A stretch of 64,000 nt of DNA from Microbacterium sp. MAH-37 (GTDB taxonomy: Bacteria > Actinomycetota > Actinomycetes > Actinomycetales > Microbacteriaceae): positions 310,001 through 374,000 of the forward strand of contig NZ_WSEN01000008.1 of NCBI RefSeq assembly GCF_009758255.1, written 5' to 3'. Both the position numbers and the translations under genes were made by a program. Shown in pieces: positions 55,557 to 63,716 of this stretch. Position 1 is the first letter of the stretch. Each line of letters begins with the position of its first letter. The notes under the pieces are model-generated. The model was not told the origin of the DNA, made no database searches, and was given only the letters and a program-made list of their open reading frames with translations.

Positions 55557-57005
55557 ATGACCACGACTCCCGAAGAACTCGAAGCACTCGTCGCGGCAGC
55601 ATCCGCCGCTGCTCCGGTCTGGCGCACCTCCGCGGCCGACACGCGCGCGGCCTGGCTGCGGGCGATCGCGGACGGCCTCGACGCCGCGGCCGACGAGCTC
55701 GTGCCGATCGCCGACCGCGAGACCCGGCTCGGCGAGACGCGGCTGCGCGGCGAGGTCGCCCGTACCACCGGGCAGCTCCGCCTGTTCGCGACGGTCGTCG
55801 AAGAGGGCTCGTACCTCGAGCTGACCGTCGACGACGCGGATGCTGCGGCAGCGCGCCCCGAGCTGCGCCGGCTGCTCACCGGCGTAGGCCCCGTCGCGGT
55901 GTTCTCGGCCTCGAACTTCCCGTTCGCGTTCTCGGTGTGCGGCGGCGACACGGCCTCGGCACTCGCGGCGGGCAACCCGGTGATCGTGAAGGCGCACTCC
56001 GGGCACCCGGAGCTGTCCCGCCGCACGGCCGCGATCGCCGCCGAGTCGCTGCGCGCGGCGGGCGCTCCGGCCGGCTCGCTCGCTCTGGTGGAGGGCCGCG
56101 ATGCCGGGAACGCGCTCGTGCAGCATCCGGTCGTGCAGGCCGCTGGCTTCACCGGATCGCTGACCGGCGGCCGCGCCCTGTTCGACCTGGCGGTCGGGCG
56201 ACCGGACCCCATCCCGTTCTACGGGGAGCTCGGCTCGATCAACCCGGTCGTGCTGACCCCTGCCGCCGTCGCCGCGCGCGGCGCGGAGCTGGCGGCCGGC
56301 CTCGCCGCCTCGTTCACCCTCGGCAGCGGGCAGTTCTGCACCAAGCCCGGCGTGGTCTTCGTGCCGGCGGATGCCGGATTCGAGGCATCCCTCGCGGCAG
56401 CCGCGGCCGATACCTCCGGCGGCCCGCTGCTCACCGAGCGGATCACCGATGCCTTCCCGGCGGGGGTCGGCGCGCTGACCTCCGACCCGTCCGTCGCCGT
56501 CGTCGGCTATGGCGCGGAGACAGCCGACGGCGCTCGGCCGGTCGTGCTGTCGACGGATGCCGCGGCTGTCGCCGCCCGCCCGCAGGTGCTGCTCGAGGAG
56601 GTCTTCGGCCCCGCCACGCTGCTGGTGCGATATGCCGACGAGGCCGAGCTGCACGCAGCGCTGCGCGCGGTGCCGGGCAGCCTCACCGCGACGTTGCACG
56701 CTGAGGCATCCGACGAGGTGGGCGAGACGCTCGAGCTGCTGCAGTCGCGCGCCGGGCGCGTGCTGTTCTCGGGATGGCCGACCGGCGTCGCCGTCACCTG
56801 GTCGCAGCAGCACGGCGGCCCGTGGCCGGCGACCACCTCGCTGCACACCTCTGTGGGAGCAACCGCCATCCGCCGGTTCCTTCGGCCGGTCGTGTTCCAG
56901 GACGCCCCGGCGCGGCTGCTGCCTCCGGAGCTGCGCGACGAGTCGCTCGCCCGGCTGCCGCACCGCCGCAACGGCGTGCTCATCGTGCCGGCGGCATCCC
57001 GATGA
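55557..57005 (+). CDS. Aldehyde dehydrogenase, 2-oxoglutarate-semialdehyde type
   Basis: 482 residues. The NADP-type family of ketoglutarate-semialdehyde dehydrogenases: nucleophile Cys261 in GSGQFCTKPG, catalytic Glu in FYGELGSINPV, and the divergent NAD loop FSASNFPFAFSVCGGDTASAL instead of FNFP..LP. It would oxidise 2,5-dioxopentanoate from KdgD to 2-oxoglutarate. ATG 55557 has AAAGGACTCCCCTCCTC, rather distant. A family C palindrome lies between it and the dehydratase gene. Its stop overlaps the SGNH esterase start. Confidence 0.92.
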   Translation: MTTTPEELEALVAAASAAAPVWRTSAADTRAAWLRAIADGLDAAADELVPIADRETRLGETRLRGEVARTTGQLRLFATVVEEGSYLELTVDDADAAAARPELRRLLTGVGPVAVFSASNFPFAFSVCGGDTASALAAGNPVIVKAHSGHPELSRRTAAIAAESLRAAGAPAGSLALVEGRDAGNALVQHPVVQAAGFTGSLTGGRALFDLAVGRPDPIPFYGELGSINPVVLTPAAVAARGAELAAGLAASFTLGSGQFCTKPGVVFVPADAGFEASLAAAAADTSGGPLLTERITDAFPAGVGALTSDPSVAVVGYGAETADGARPVVLSTDAAAVAARPQVLLEEVFGPATLLVRYADEAELHAALRAVPGSLTATLHAEASDEVGETLELLQSRAGRVLFSGWPTGVAVTWSQQHGGPWPATTSLHTSVGATAIRRFLRPVVFQDAPARLLPPELRDESLARLPHRRNGVLIVPAASR

Positions 57006-57697
57006 CGTACCACCTCGCCGGCGACTCGACCGTCGCTCCGATGAAGCCGAGCGAGGAGCCTATGTCGGGGTGGGGGCACGCCCTCGACGCGTTCGTCGAC
57101 GCGCCGGTGCGCAACCTCGCCTTCGGCGGGGCCACCACCGAGACATTCATCGAGTCCGGTTCGTGGGGGCGCCTGATCGACGAGGTCGTTCCCGGCGACA
57201 CCGTCGTGATCCAGTTCGGGCACAACGATCAGAAGCATCCGGAGCTCCTCGCCTCGCGCGGCGGGTACATCGACCGGCTGCGCGGCTTCGTCACCGAAAC
57301 CCGGGAACGCGGGGCGACGGCGGTGCTGTGCACCTCGGTCGAGCGGCGCTGGTTCGACGGCGACCACGTCGTACCGAGTCACGGCGACTATCCGAACGCG
57401 GTCCGCGACCTCGCGCATGAGCTGGACGCGCCGCTGATCGACCTCACGGTGTTCACGACCTGGCTGTACGAGGACCTCGGGGATGCGGCATCCGCTCTGC
57501 TGCTGTCGCACTACGCGCCCGGCGAGACGGAGGCCTGGCCCGACGGTCTCGCCGATGACACGCACTTCCGGTTCGAGGGCGCACGACGCGTGGCGGCGTT
57601 CGTCGCCCGCTCGCTGCGCGCGATCGAGCGTCGCGACGGCGACGCGCCGCCCCGCGGCGCCGGCGCAGCTGTATCGGCACCCGCACCCGCACCGTAA
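57002..57697 (+). CDS. SGNH/GDSL esterase, rhamnogalacturonan acetylesterase-like
   Basis: 231 residues. Block I GDSTVA with nucleophile Ser9, block II RNLAFGGATTETF (Gly), block III GHNDQKHP (Asn) and block V DDTHFRFEGA (Asp and His), the pattern of rhamnogalacturonan acetylesterases. It removes acetyl groups from pectic backbones or imported oligomers. No signal peptide, so probably intracellular. ATG 57002 overlaps the dehydrogenase stop (ATGA). The C-terminal 20 residues are Ala/Pro/Asp-rich and likely disordered. Confidence 0.9.
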   Translation: MTYHLAGDSTVAPMKPSEEPMSGWGHALDAFVDAPVRNLAFGGATTETFIESGSWGRLIDEVVPGDTVVIQFGHNDQKHPELLASRGGYIDRLRGFVTETRERGATAVLCTSVERRWFDGDHVVPSHGDYPNAVRDLAHELDAPLIDLTVFTTWLYEDLGDAASALLLSHYAPGETEAWPDGLADDTHFRFEGARRVAAFVARSLRAIERRDGDAPPRGAGAAVSAPAPAP

Positions 57698-57807
57698 GGT
57701 TGCGCGTGCCCTTGCACCTGGCGGACGATCCGACGGATGGCGGCGAACACGCCGCCATCTCTGCCGCCATCTGCAGATCGGTCCGCCACCCGCGAGAGGG
57801 TCGACTC

Positions 57808-57822
57808 GGGAAAGCGCTTCCC
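57808..57822. promoter_or_regulatory. LacI-type operator, AAGCGCTT class
   Basis: GGGAAAGCGCTTCCC, perfect 15-base palindrome 15 bp before the GH35 start; the best example of the class in the window. Confidence 0.82.
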
Positions 57823-57836
57823 GGTAGGCTGACGCC

Positions 57837-59582
57837 ATGACCTCCCGCTTCGCCATCGGCGAGACCGATTTCCTGCTCGACGGGCAGCCGCACCGCATCA
57901 TCTCCGGCGCGATGCACTACCCGCGGATCCACCCCGAGCAGTGGCGCGACCGCATCCGCAAAGCCCGCCTGATGGGGCTGAACGCGATCGAGACGTACGT
58001 CGCCTGGAACGCCCACGAACCGGTGAAGGGCCAGTGGCGCGAGGACGGCGACGTCGACCTCGGCCGCTTCCTCGATCTCATCGCCGAGGAGGGCATGCAC
58101 GCCATCGTGCGTCCCGGTCCGTACATCTGCGCGGAGTGGCACAACGGCGGCCTTCCCACCTGGCTGACCAGCGCGGGCATGCGACTGCGCAGCAGCGATC
58201 CGCGCTACCTCGCCGAGGTCATCCCGTACCTCGAGAGGGTCAACGCGATCGTCGCGCCGCGGCAGATCGACCGCGGTGGCAGCGTCATCCTGGTGCAGAT
58301 CGAGAACGAGTACGGCGCCTACGGCAGCGACAAGGAGTACCTGTCCGAGCTCATCCGCGTCACGCGCGAGAAGGGCATCACCGTGCCGCTCACACAGGTC
58401 GACCAGCCGATCCCGCACATGCTCGAGAACGGCGCGCACCCCGAGCTGCACAAGACCGGATCGTTCGGATCGCGTGTCGACGAACGCCTCGCCACCCTGC
58501 GCGAGCACCAGCCGACGGGCCCGCTGATGTGCATGGAGTTCTGGTGCGGCTGGTTCGACCACTGGGGCGAGAAGCACCACACCACGACCTTCGCCGACAG
58601 CGCCGCCGACCTCGACCGGCTGCTGGAGGCCGGGGCATCCGTGAACATCTACATGGTGCACGGCGGCACGAACTTCGGTCTGACGAACGGGGCGAACGAC
58701 TCCGGCCGCTACCTGCCGATGGTGACGAGCTACGACTACGACGCCCCGATCACCGAGTCAGGTGACGTGACCGAGAAGTTCCGCGCGTTCCGCGACGTGA
58801 TCGCGAAGCATGCGCCGGTGCCCGACGAGCCGCTGCCGGAGCCGGCGGAGGCCCCGGAGCTGACGGTTCCGCTGCTCACGACGGGCGACCCACTGGAGGC
58901 CGTCGCGACCGATCGCGGCCTCTTCGACACGCCGCCGACCTTCGACGAGCTCGGCTCCGACCTGGTGCTCGCTGAGTATTCGGCCGCGCTGCCTGGCACG
59001 GCCGGCGTGCTCGACGCCGAAGTGCGCGACTACGCCTGGGTCGCGGTCGACGACCGCGCCGCCGGCATCCTGCAGCGCACGATCGGCGATCTGTCGCTCG
59101 CGATCCCCGCCGGCGCCGAACTGCGGATGCTGGTCGAGGAGACCGGCCGGGTGAACTACGACCACAAGCTCGGTGAGGCGAAGGGCCTGATCGGCGCCCC
59201 GATGCTGGACGGCGAGCCTCTGCCCGGCCCCTGGCGGGTGCGGACGTTCGACGTTCCTGCGCTCACGCAGGCGGTGTCGGATGCCGCGGCCGAGCCGGCC
59301 GGCGCCCGCGTCGCCGGGCCCGCGGGCCTTCGGGCATCCTTCGATCTCGACGCCCCGGCGGACCTGTTCCTCGACACCGCGGGCTGGGGCAAGGGATACG
59401 CCTGGGTTAACGGGTTCTTCCTGGGCCGCTACTGGCGCCGGGGGCCGCAGCGCACCCTGTTCGTGCCGGGACCGGCGACCAGGGCAGGGACGAACGAGGT
59501 GATCGTCGTCGAGCTGGAGACCATGACCGACCCGACCGTGCGGTTCGTCGCGCGACCGGATCTCGGTCACGAGGTGGAGTGA
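57837..59582 (+). CDS. Beta-galactosidase, GH35
   Basis: 581 residues, typical of cytosolic GH35. The barrel contains FLLDGQPHRIISGAMHYPRIHPEQWRDRIRKARLMGLNAIETYVAWN, RPGPYICAEWHNGGLPTWL, acid/base Glu158 in QIENEYGAYG and nucleophile Glu234 in CMEFWCGWFDHWG. The C-terminal beta domains include GWGKGYAWVNGFFLGRYWRRGPQRTLFVPGP. It removes terminal beta-galactose from, for example, galactan side chains. Operator directly upstream; start of an operon with the serine hydrolase. Confidence 0.96.
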   Translation: MTSRFAIGETDFLLDGQPHRIISGAMHYPRIHPEQWRDRIRKARLMGLNAIETYVAWNAHEPVKGQWREDGDVDLGRFLDLIAEEGMHAIVRPGPYICAEWHNGGLPTWLTSAGMRLRSSDPRYLAEVIPYLERVNAIVAPRQIDRGGSVILVQIENEYGAYGSDKEYLSELIRVTREKGITVPLTQVDQPIPHMLENGAHPELHKTGSFGSRVDERLATLREHQPTGPLMCMEFWCGWFDHWGEKHHTTTFADSAADLDRLLEAGASVNIYMVHGGTNFGLTNGANDSGRYLPMVTSYDYDAPITESGDVTEKFRAFRDVIAKHAPVPDEPLPEPAEAPELTVPLLTTGDPLEAVATDRGLFDTPPTFDELGSDLVLAEYSAALPGTAGVLDAEVRDYAWVAVDDRAAGILQRTIGDLSLAIPAGAELRMLVEETGRVNYDHKLGEAKGLIGAPMLDGEPLPGPWRVRTFDVPALTQAVSDAAAEPAGARVAGPAGLRASFDLDAPADLFLDTAGWGKGYAWVNGFFLGRYWRRGPQRTLFVPGPATRAGTNEVIVVELETMTDPTVRFVARPDLGHEVE

Positions 59583-59584
59583 CC

Positions 59585-60556
59585 ATGGCCTCCGAATTCG
59601 ACGCCGCGTTCGACTGGGTGCGCAGGCACGTGGACGCCGACCGGCTGCCGCACGCTGTGCTGGGCGTGGCCACGGCGGACGGTGTCGTCGCGCTCGACGC
59701 AGTCGGCGACGTGAGCGTGGATGACTCGTTCCTGCTGTTCTCCATCACGAAGGTGCTCACCGGCATCACCGCCGCACGGGCGATCGAGCGGGGGCTGCTG
59801 ACGCCGAACACGCCGCTGACCGACGCCCTGCCGGAGTTCGGCGCCAACCGCGACGACGTCGTGCGGCTGTGGCACCTGGTTTCGCACACCTCCGGCATCT
59901 CCGAGCCCGACCTCGACACGGCCGTGCCGCTGCGCACCGAGCTGCTCACCCGAGGCCGCGACTTCGTCGCCGGTGCCGCGTCGCGCTACTCCACTCTGGC
60001 GTTCGAGGGCGTCGCCGCGCTGATCGAGCATGCGACAGGTCACAGCTGGGATGCCGGCGTGCGCGAGTGGGCGGGAGAGGTCGGCGCCGGCGGGCTGACG
60101 CTCGATCCGGAGCAGTACGTGCCGATCCGGGACGCGGCGGCCGCGGGCGTCGACCTCGACCGGTTCCTCGCCACGCGGGCGCCCGGCGCCGGTCTCGCCG
60201 GCACCGCCGCCGACCTGCTGGCCGTGGGAAGCGATCTGCTGCGCATCGGGCGGGGCGAGCCCGGCATCCTGTCGCCGTCGACGCTGGCGATGATGCGACG
60301 TCCGCTCACCGGCGACATCCCGCGGCTGGAGCCCTACCTCGCCGAGCGCGGCCAGGACTGGGGCTTCACGTTCAACCTGCGCACGCGTGCGCCGGGGCTG
60401 ATCGACCGCGACGTGTACGGGCACGGCGGCTGGTCGGGCACGGAGTTCTGGGTGCATCCGACCGCTGGCGTGTGCTGGGTGCTGCTGACCGCGCAGGCGC
60501 AGCGACCCGGCATCGACGCCGACCAGCTCGACAACGCGATCGTGGCGGCGCTGTGA
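59585..60556 (+). CDS. Serine hydrolase of the beta-lactamase (class C)/esterase family
   Basis: 323 residues. SITK motif with nucleophile Ser53 and Lys56, YST as the Tyr motif, and HGGWSGTEFW in place of the KTG motif (HGG type), as in esterase EstB and DD-peptidase-like members. No signal peptide, so a cytosolic esterase or amidase is more likely than a beta-lactamase. GGTGGAG sits 6 bases before ATG 59585; GTG 59579 overlapping the GH35 stop is an alternative. Co-transcribed with GH35, perhaps removing an ester from the imported sugar. Confidence 0.85.
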   Translation: MASEFDAAFDWVRRHVDADRLPHAVLGVATADGVVALDAVGDVSVDDSFLLFSITKVLTGITAARAIERGLLTPNTPLTDALPEFGANRDDVVRLWHLVSHTSGISEPDLDTAVPLRTELLTRGRDFVAGAASRYSTLAFEGVAALIEHATGHSWDAGVREWAGEVGAGGLTLDPEQYVPIRDAAAAGVDLDRFLATRAPGAGLAGTAADLLAVGSDLLRIGRGEPGILSPSTLAMMRRPLTGDIPRLEPYLAERGQDWGFTFNLRTRAPGLIDRDVYGHGGWSGTEFWVHPTAGVCWVLLTAQAQRPGIDADQLDNAIVAAL

Positions 60557-60721
60557 GTGGCGCGGCGCGCCTCGAGCGACGTCGGCAGGGAGTTCGGTCG
60601 GCGGCATCCGGTTCGCTCGGCGGACGGATGCGGCGAGCGCGGTGCGCGACGAGCGGCTGCTCGGCGGCGGGCACGATCCGCTCACGTCGCAGTTCGGCCC
60701 GCTTCGAGCGTGCGCTCCCTA

Positions 60722-60780
60722 CTCGGGTCGCAGTACGTCCCGCGCCGAGCGCCCGGAAGCGGAACGAAGTGCGACCTGAG
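60722..60780. repeat. 59-bp palindrome, family B
   Basis: CTCGGGTCGCAGTACGTCCC ... GGAACGAAGTGCGACCTGAG. A loose left arm (CACGTCGCAGTTCGGCCCGC, from 60683) lies beside it. The 253-bp gap between the serine hydrolase and second GH35 gene holds no plausible gene. Confidence 0.82.
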
Positions 60781-60809
60781 GGCGGCGCAGTGAAGACGGA
60801 GCGGGCGGA

Positions 60810-63107
60810 ATGACCATCGAGAGCAGCTGCCCCACCGGCATCCTGACCGTGACGCATCGTCCCTTCGCCGGCCCGGCCGTGCCGAGTGCGCTGCCGGCGC
60901 CCGGCGATGCCGCCCGCGGACTCGCGCTCACCGACCGCGCCGTGCTGCGCGACGGCGTGCCGTTCGTGCCGGTCTCTGGCGAGCTGCATTTCAGCCGGAT
61001 GCCACGCGAGCGCTGGGCCGAGCGGCTGGGACAGCTGCGCGCTGCGGGCGTCACGCTCGCCTCGACGTACGTGTTCTGGAATCACCACTCCACCGCCCGC
61101 GGCGAGGCGCGCTTCGACGGCGCGCTCGACGTGGGCGCGTTCGTCGACGAGGTCGCGGATGCCGGACTCGAGCTCGTGCTGCGCATCGGCCCGTGGGCGC
61201 ACGGTGAGTCGCGCAACGGTGGCTTCCCGGACTGGGTGCAGCAACAGCCCGTGCAGCACCGCAGCGACGACCCGGCCTATCTGGAACTGGTGCGCGAGTG
61301 GTTCGGGCAGCTCGCCGCGGCGCTGGACGGACGGGCACGCCCCGGTGGCCCGATCGTGGCGATCCAGCTCGAGAACGAGCTCTACGACCGGCCGGAGCAC
61401 CTCGTCACCCTCAAGAGGCTCGCGCGCGAGGCCGGGATGTCGGCACCCCTGTGGACCGCGACCGCCTGGGGCGGCGCACAGCTGCCGGCGGGCGAGGTGG
61501 TGCCGCTGTTCGGCGGCTACGCCGACGGCTTCTGGGCCGACCCGGGAGACGACTGGGACCCGTCGTTCCGCGCGCACTTCCTGCCCTCGCACGAGTGGGA
61601 CGACCCCGGCGTCGGCGCCGATGTGCGCGCGTCACAGGGGTTCGCGGCATCCTCCGGCACCGCCGAGCTGCACGGCTTCCCGCCCGCGACCTGCGAGCTC
61701 GGCTCCGGCATGGCCGCGGCCTATCACCGCCGTCCCGTGCTGTCCGCGCGCGACGTCGCCGCACTCGCGCATGTGAAGATCGGCAACGGCTCGGCCTGGC
61801 AGGGCTACTACATGTTCGCCGGCGGCCGGAACCCGGTGCTGCGGATGCAGGAGACCCAGGACACCGGGTATCCGAACGATCTGCCCGAGTGGGGCTACGA
61901 CTTCCACGCCCCGATCGGAGAGTCCGGCGACCTGCATCCGTCCGCCGCGGAGCTACGTGCGCAGCACGCGTTCCTGGCGTCGTTCGGGGCGCAGCTGGGC
62001 GGCATGTCGTCGTCGCTGCCCGATGACCGTCCCCGCGACGCCGACGACCTCGAGACGCTGCGCTGGGCGCTGCGCTCCGACGGCGAGTCCGGGTTCGTGG
62101 TGATCTCGCACCACCGCCCGCATGAGCAGGTCTCCCCCGTGCGCGACGTGCAGCTGCAGGTGAAGCTCGCGTCCCCGCTCCCGGGGAATGTCGCAATTGG
62201 TCGCATCAGCACGCCGGATACGGCAAACAGGGACATCCCCCAGGGGGAGGGCGGTGGGACGATCGTGCTGCCGTCGCGGCCCGTCGACATCCCGCCGGGC
62301 ACGCTCGCACGATGGCCGATCGGGCTGCGGCTCGGGTGGACCAGACTGCGCTGGGCGACGGCGTCGGCGTATGCCCTGCTGCCGGGCGACGTCCTCGTGC
62401 TGATCGCCGATCCCGGCATCCCCGCCGAGATCGCGATCGATGACGAGCCCCCGCGGGTGATCGAGCCCGGCATCCACCGGATCGGCTCCGCGACCGTGCT
62501 GCTGCTGGCAGACGCGACGGATGCCTGGCTGCTGGGCGACACCCTCTGGGACTGCGACGGGCAGCTGACCTGGGACGGCCGCGATGTGCGCGTCCGCGAC
62601 GCATCGCGACTGCGACGCTTCGACCCGGATGCCGGCTGGCAGGAGTTGCCGGTGCCGGCATCCGACCCGCCCCGGCACGTCGAGATCCGGCGGATGCGGG
62701 ACGGCGGTGCGCCACCGGCCGACTACGGTTTCGGAGGCGCGCGGCATCGCGCACCCGCCCCCGAGGTCTTCGACGACCTCGCCGCCGTCTTCACTCTCGA
62801 CCTCGGCGACTGGTCTGGTGATGCGGTGCTCGACATCGACTGGGCCGGCGACGTCGGTCAGCTGCGCGTGGACGGCAGAACTGTCGACGACCGTTACTGG
62901 GACGGCACCCGCTGGTCGGTGTCGCTCCGCGACGTCGGAGCCATTCCGGACAGCCGCGTCGCGCTGCACGTGCTGCCGCTGTCCGCACGCAGCACGGTCT
63001 GGCTGCCGCCGTCCGCTCGCGCTGCACTGCAGGCATCCGACGCCGCGCTCTGCGCGGTCACGGCTGTGACGCTGCGCACGCGAGGCGAATGGATGCCCGT
63101 GGGCTGA
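60810..63107 (+). CDS. GH35-related beta-galactosidase, long divergent form
   Basis: 765 residues. The barrel is recognisable: VLRDGVPFVPVSGELHFSRMPRERWAERLGQLRAAGVTLASTYVFWNHH, LRIGPWAHGESRNGGFPDW, acid/base Glu190 in IQLENELYD, and nucleophile Glu296 in TCELGSGMAAAYHRRP. The nucleophile loop differs from ordinary GH35 (EFWxGWFD), so it belongs to another branch, perhaps with different specificity (arabinogalactan or rhamnogalacturonan side chains). About 390 C-terminal residues form beta domains. Ends VTLRTRGEWMPVG. ATG 60810 has GGGCGGA just before. No signal peptide. Confidence 0.88.
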   Translation: MTIESSCPTGILTVTHRPFAGPAVPSALPAPGDAARGLALTDRAVLRDGVPFVPVSGELHFSRMPRERWAERLGQLRAAGVTLASTYVFWNHHSTARGEARFDGALDVGAFVDEVADAGLELVLRIGPWAHGESRNGGFPDWVQQQPVQHRSDDPAYLELVREWFGQLAAALDGRARPGGPIVAIQLENELYDRPEHLVTLKRLAREAGMSAPLWTATAWGGAQLPAGEVVPLFGGYADGFWADPGDDWDPSFRAHFLPSHEWDDPGVGADVRASQGFAASSGTAELHGFPPATCELGSGMAAAYHRRPVLSARDVAALAHVKIGNGSAWQGYYMFAGGRNPVLRMQETQDTGYPNDLPEWGYDFHAPIGESGDLHPSAAELRAQHAFLASFGAQLGGMSSSLPDDRPRDADDLETLRWALRSDGESGFVVISHHRPHEQVSPVRDVQLQVKLASPLPGNVAIGRISTPDTANRDIPQGEGGGTIVLPSRPVDIPPGTLARWPIGLRLGWTRLRWATASAYALLPGDVLVLIADPGIPAEIAIDDEPPRVIEPGIHRIGSATVLLLADATDAWLLGDTLWDCDGQLTWDGRDVRVRDASRLRRFDPDAGWQELPVPASDPPRHVEIRRMRDGGAPPADYGFGGARHRAPAPEVFDDLAAVFTLDLGDWSGDAVLDIDWAGDVGQLRVDGRTVDDRYWDGTRWSVSLRDVGAIPDSRVALHVLPLSARSTVWLPPSARAALQASDAALCAVTAVTLRTRGEWMPVG

Positions 63108-63154
63108 GGCGCGGCACGGGCCACGCCGGGCACGACCTGATCGCAATACTCGTC

Positions 63155-63217
63155 GCTTCCGGTCTCACTGGTTGCGGGTCTGCTGTGCCGCGCACCCGCA
63201 ACCAGTGCGACCGCAGC
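63155..63217. repeat. 63-bp palindrome, family A
   Basis: GCTTCCGGTCTCACTGGTTG ... ACCAGTGCGACCGCAGC with inner arms CACTGGTTGCGGGT/ACCCGCAACCAGTG pairing perfectly over 14 bp; the best-conserved palindrome of the family in this window, and intergenic. Confidence 0.83.
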
Positions 63218-63263
63218 AGAGGGAGACAGCGAGCTGAGAGCGGACCACCCGCGCCCCAGCAGT

Positions 63264-63320
63264 CCAGGTCGCAATACGCGTCGCTCTCAGCACGGGAAAG
63301 CGACGGAAACTGCGACCTGG
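63264..63320. repeat. 57-bp palindrome, family B variant
   Basis: CCAGGTCGCAATACGCGTCGC ... GCGACGGAAACTGCGACCTGG with the inner arm changed from GTCCCG to GTCGCT, suggesting compensating change on both sides. Confidence 0.78.
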
Positions 63321-63483
63321 ACGCAACCGACCCGCGGCTGACCGGCACCACGGCTGACCGGCACCGCGGCTGACCGCCGCGCCGCGCGCCTCGCCGCACC
63401 TGACCGGCGCGCCATGGACCCGCCGCCGGAACGGTCCGTATTCGTCCCGGCGGCGGGGGTCTGGGGGCGCCGCGCCCGCGGCG

Positions 63484-63497
63484 GGTAAACGATTACC
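63484..63497. promoter_or_regulatory. LacI-like operator
   Basis: GGTAAACGATTACC, 5-bp perfect arms GGTAA/TTACC with a CG-containing centre, 220 bp before the start of the right-edge gene. Confidence 0.5.
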
Positions 63498-63595
63498 GAT
63501 CCAGACCCTAGCACCAAGCCGCCGAGATTGAAACGTAACAACTTCTTCTTGCGCGTCGCTCCCGCACCGTGCCAGGATCGGTCACGACGCGGACA

Positions 63596-63609
63596 GGAAT
63601 ACGTTTTCC
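63596..63609. promoter_or_regulatory. LacI-type operator
   Basis: GGAATACGTTTTCC, palindromic except at one pair, about 108 bp before the start codon of the right-edge gene; same family as the sites around 50.7 kb. Confidence 0.6.
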
Positions 63610-63716
63610 AGTCCGCGCACACCGCGGCCGAGTCCGTACGCGCCCCGGTTCCGAGCCCGCCCCGCAGCGATGCGGAGCGGGCCGACTCCCTTGCCAGTGC
63701 TGTCCGAGGAGGAACC

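Larger units (their letters stand above)
63108..63716. other. 609-bp intergenic region: repeats then promoter and operators
   Basis: No gene seen. From left: a family A palindrome (63155-63217), a family B palindrome (63264-63320), a short tandem CGGCTGACCGGCACC-type duplication (about 63334-63372), an unremarkable GC-rich stretch, then two LacI-like palindromes (63484 and 63596) in the likely promoter of the secreted protein gene. Confidence 0.7.

Noticed and set aside
59585..60556. Serine hydrolase as a true beta-lactamase resistance gene
   Set aside because: No signal peptide, HGG in place of KTG, and placement in a sugar operon favour an esterase-type role.
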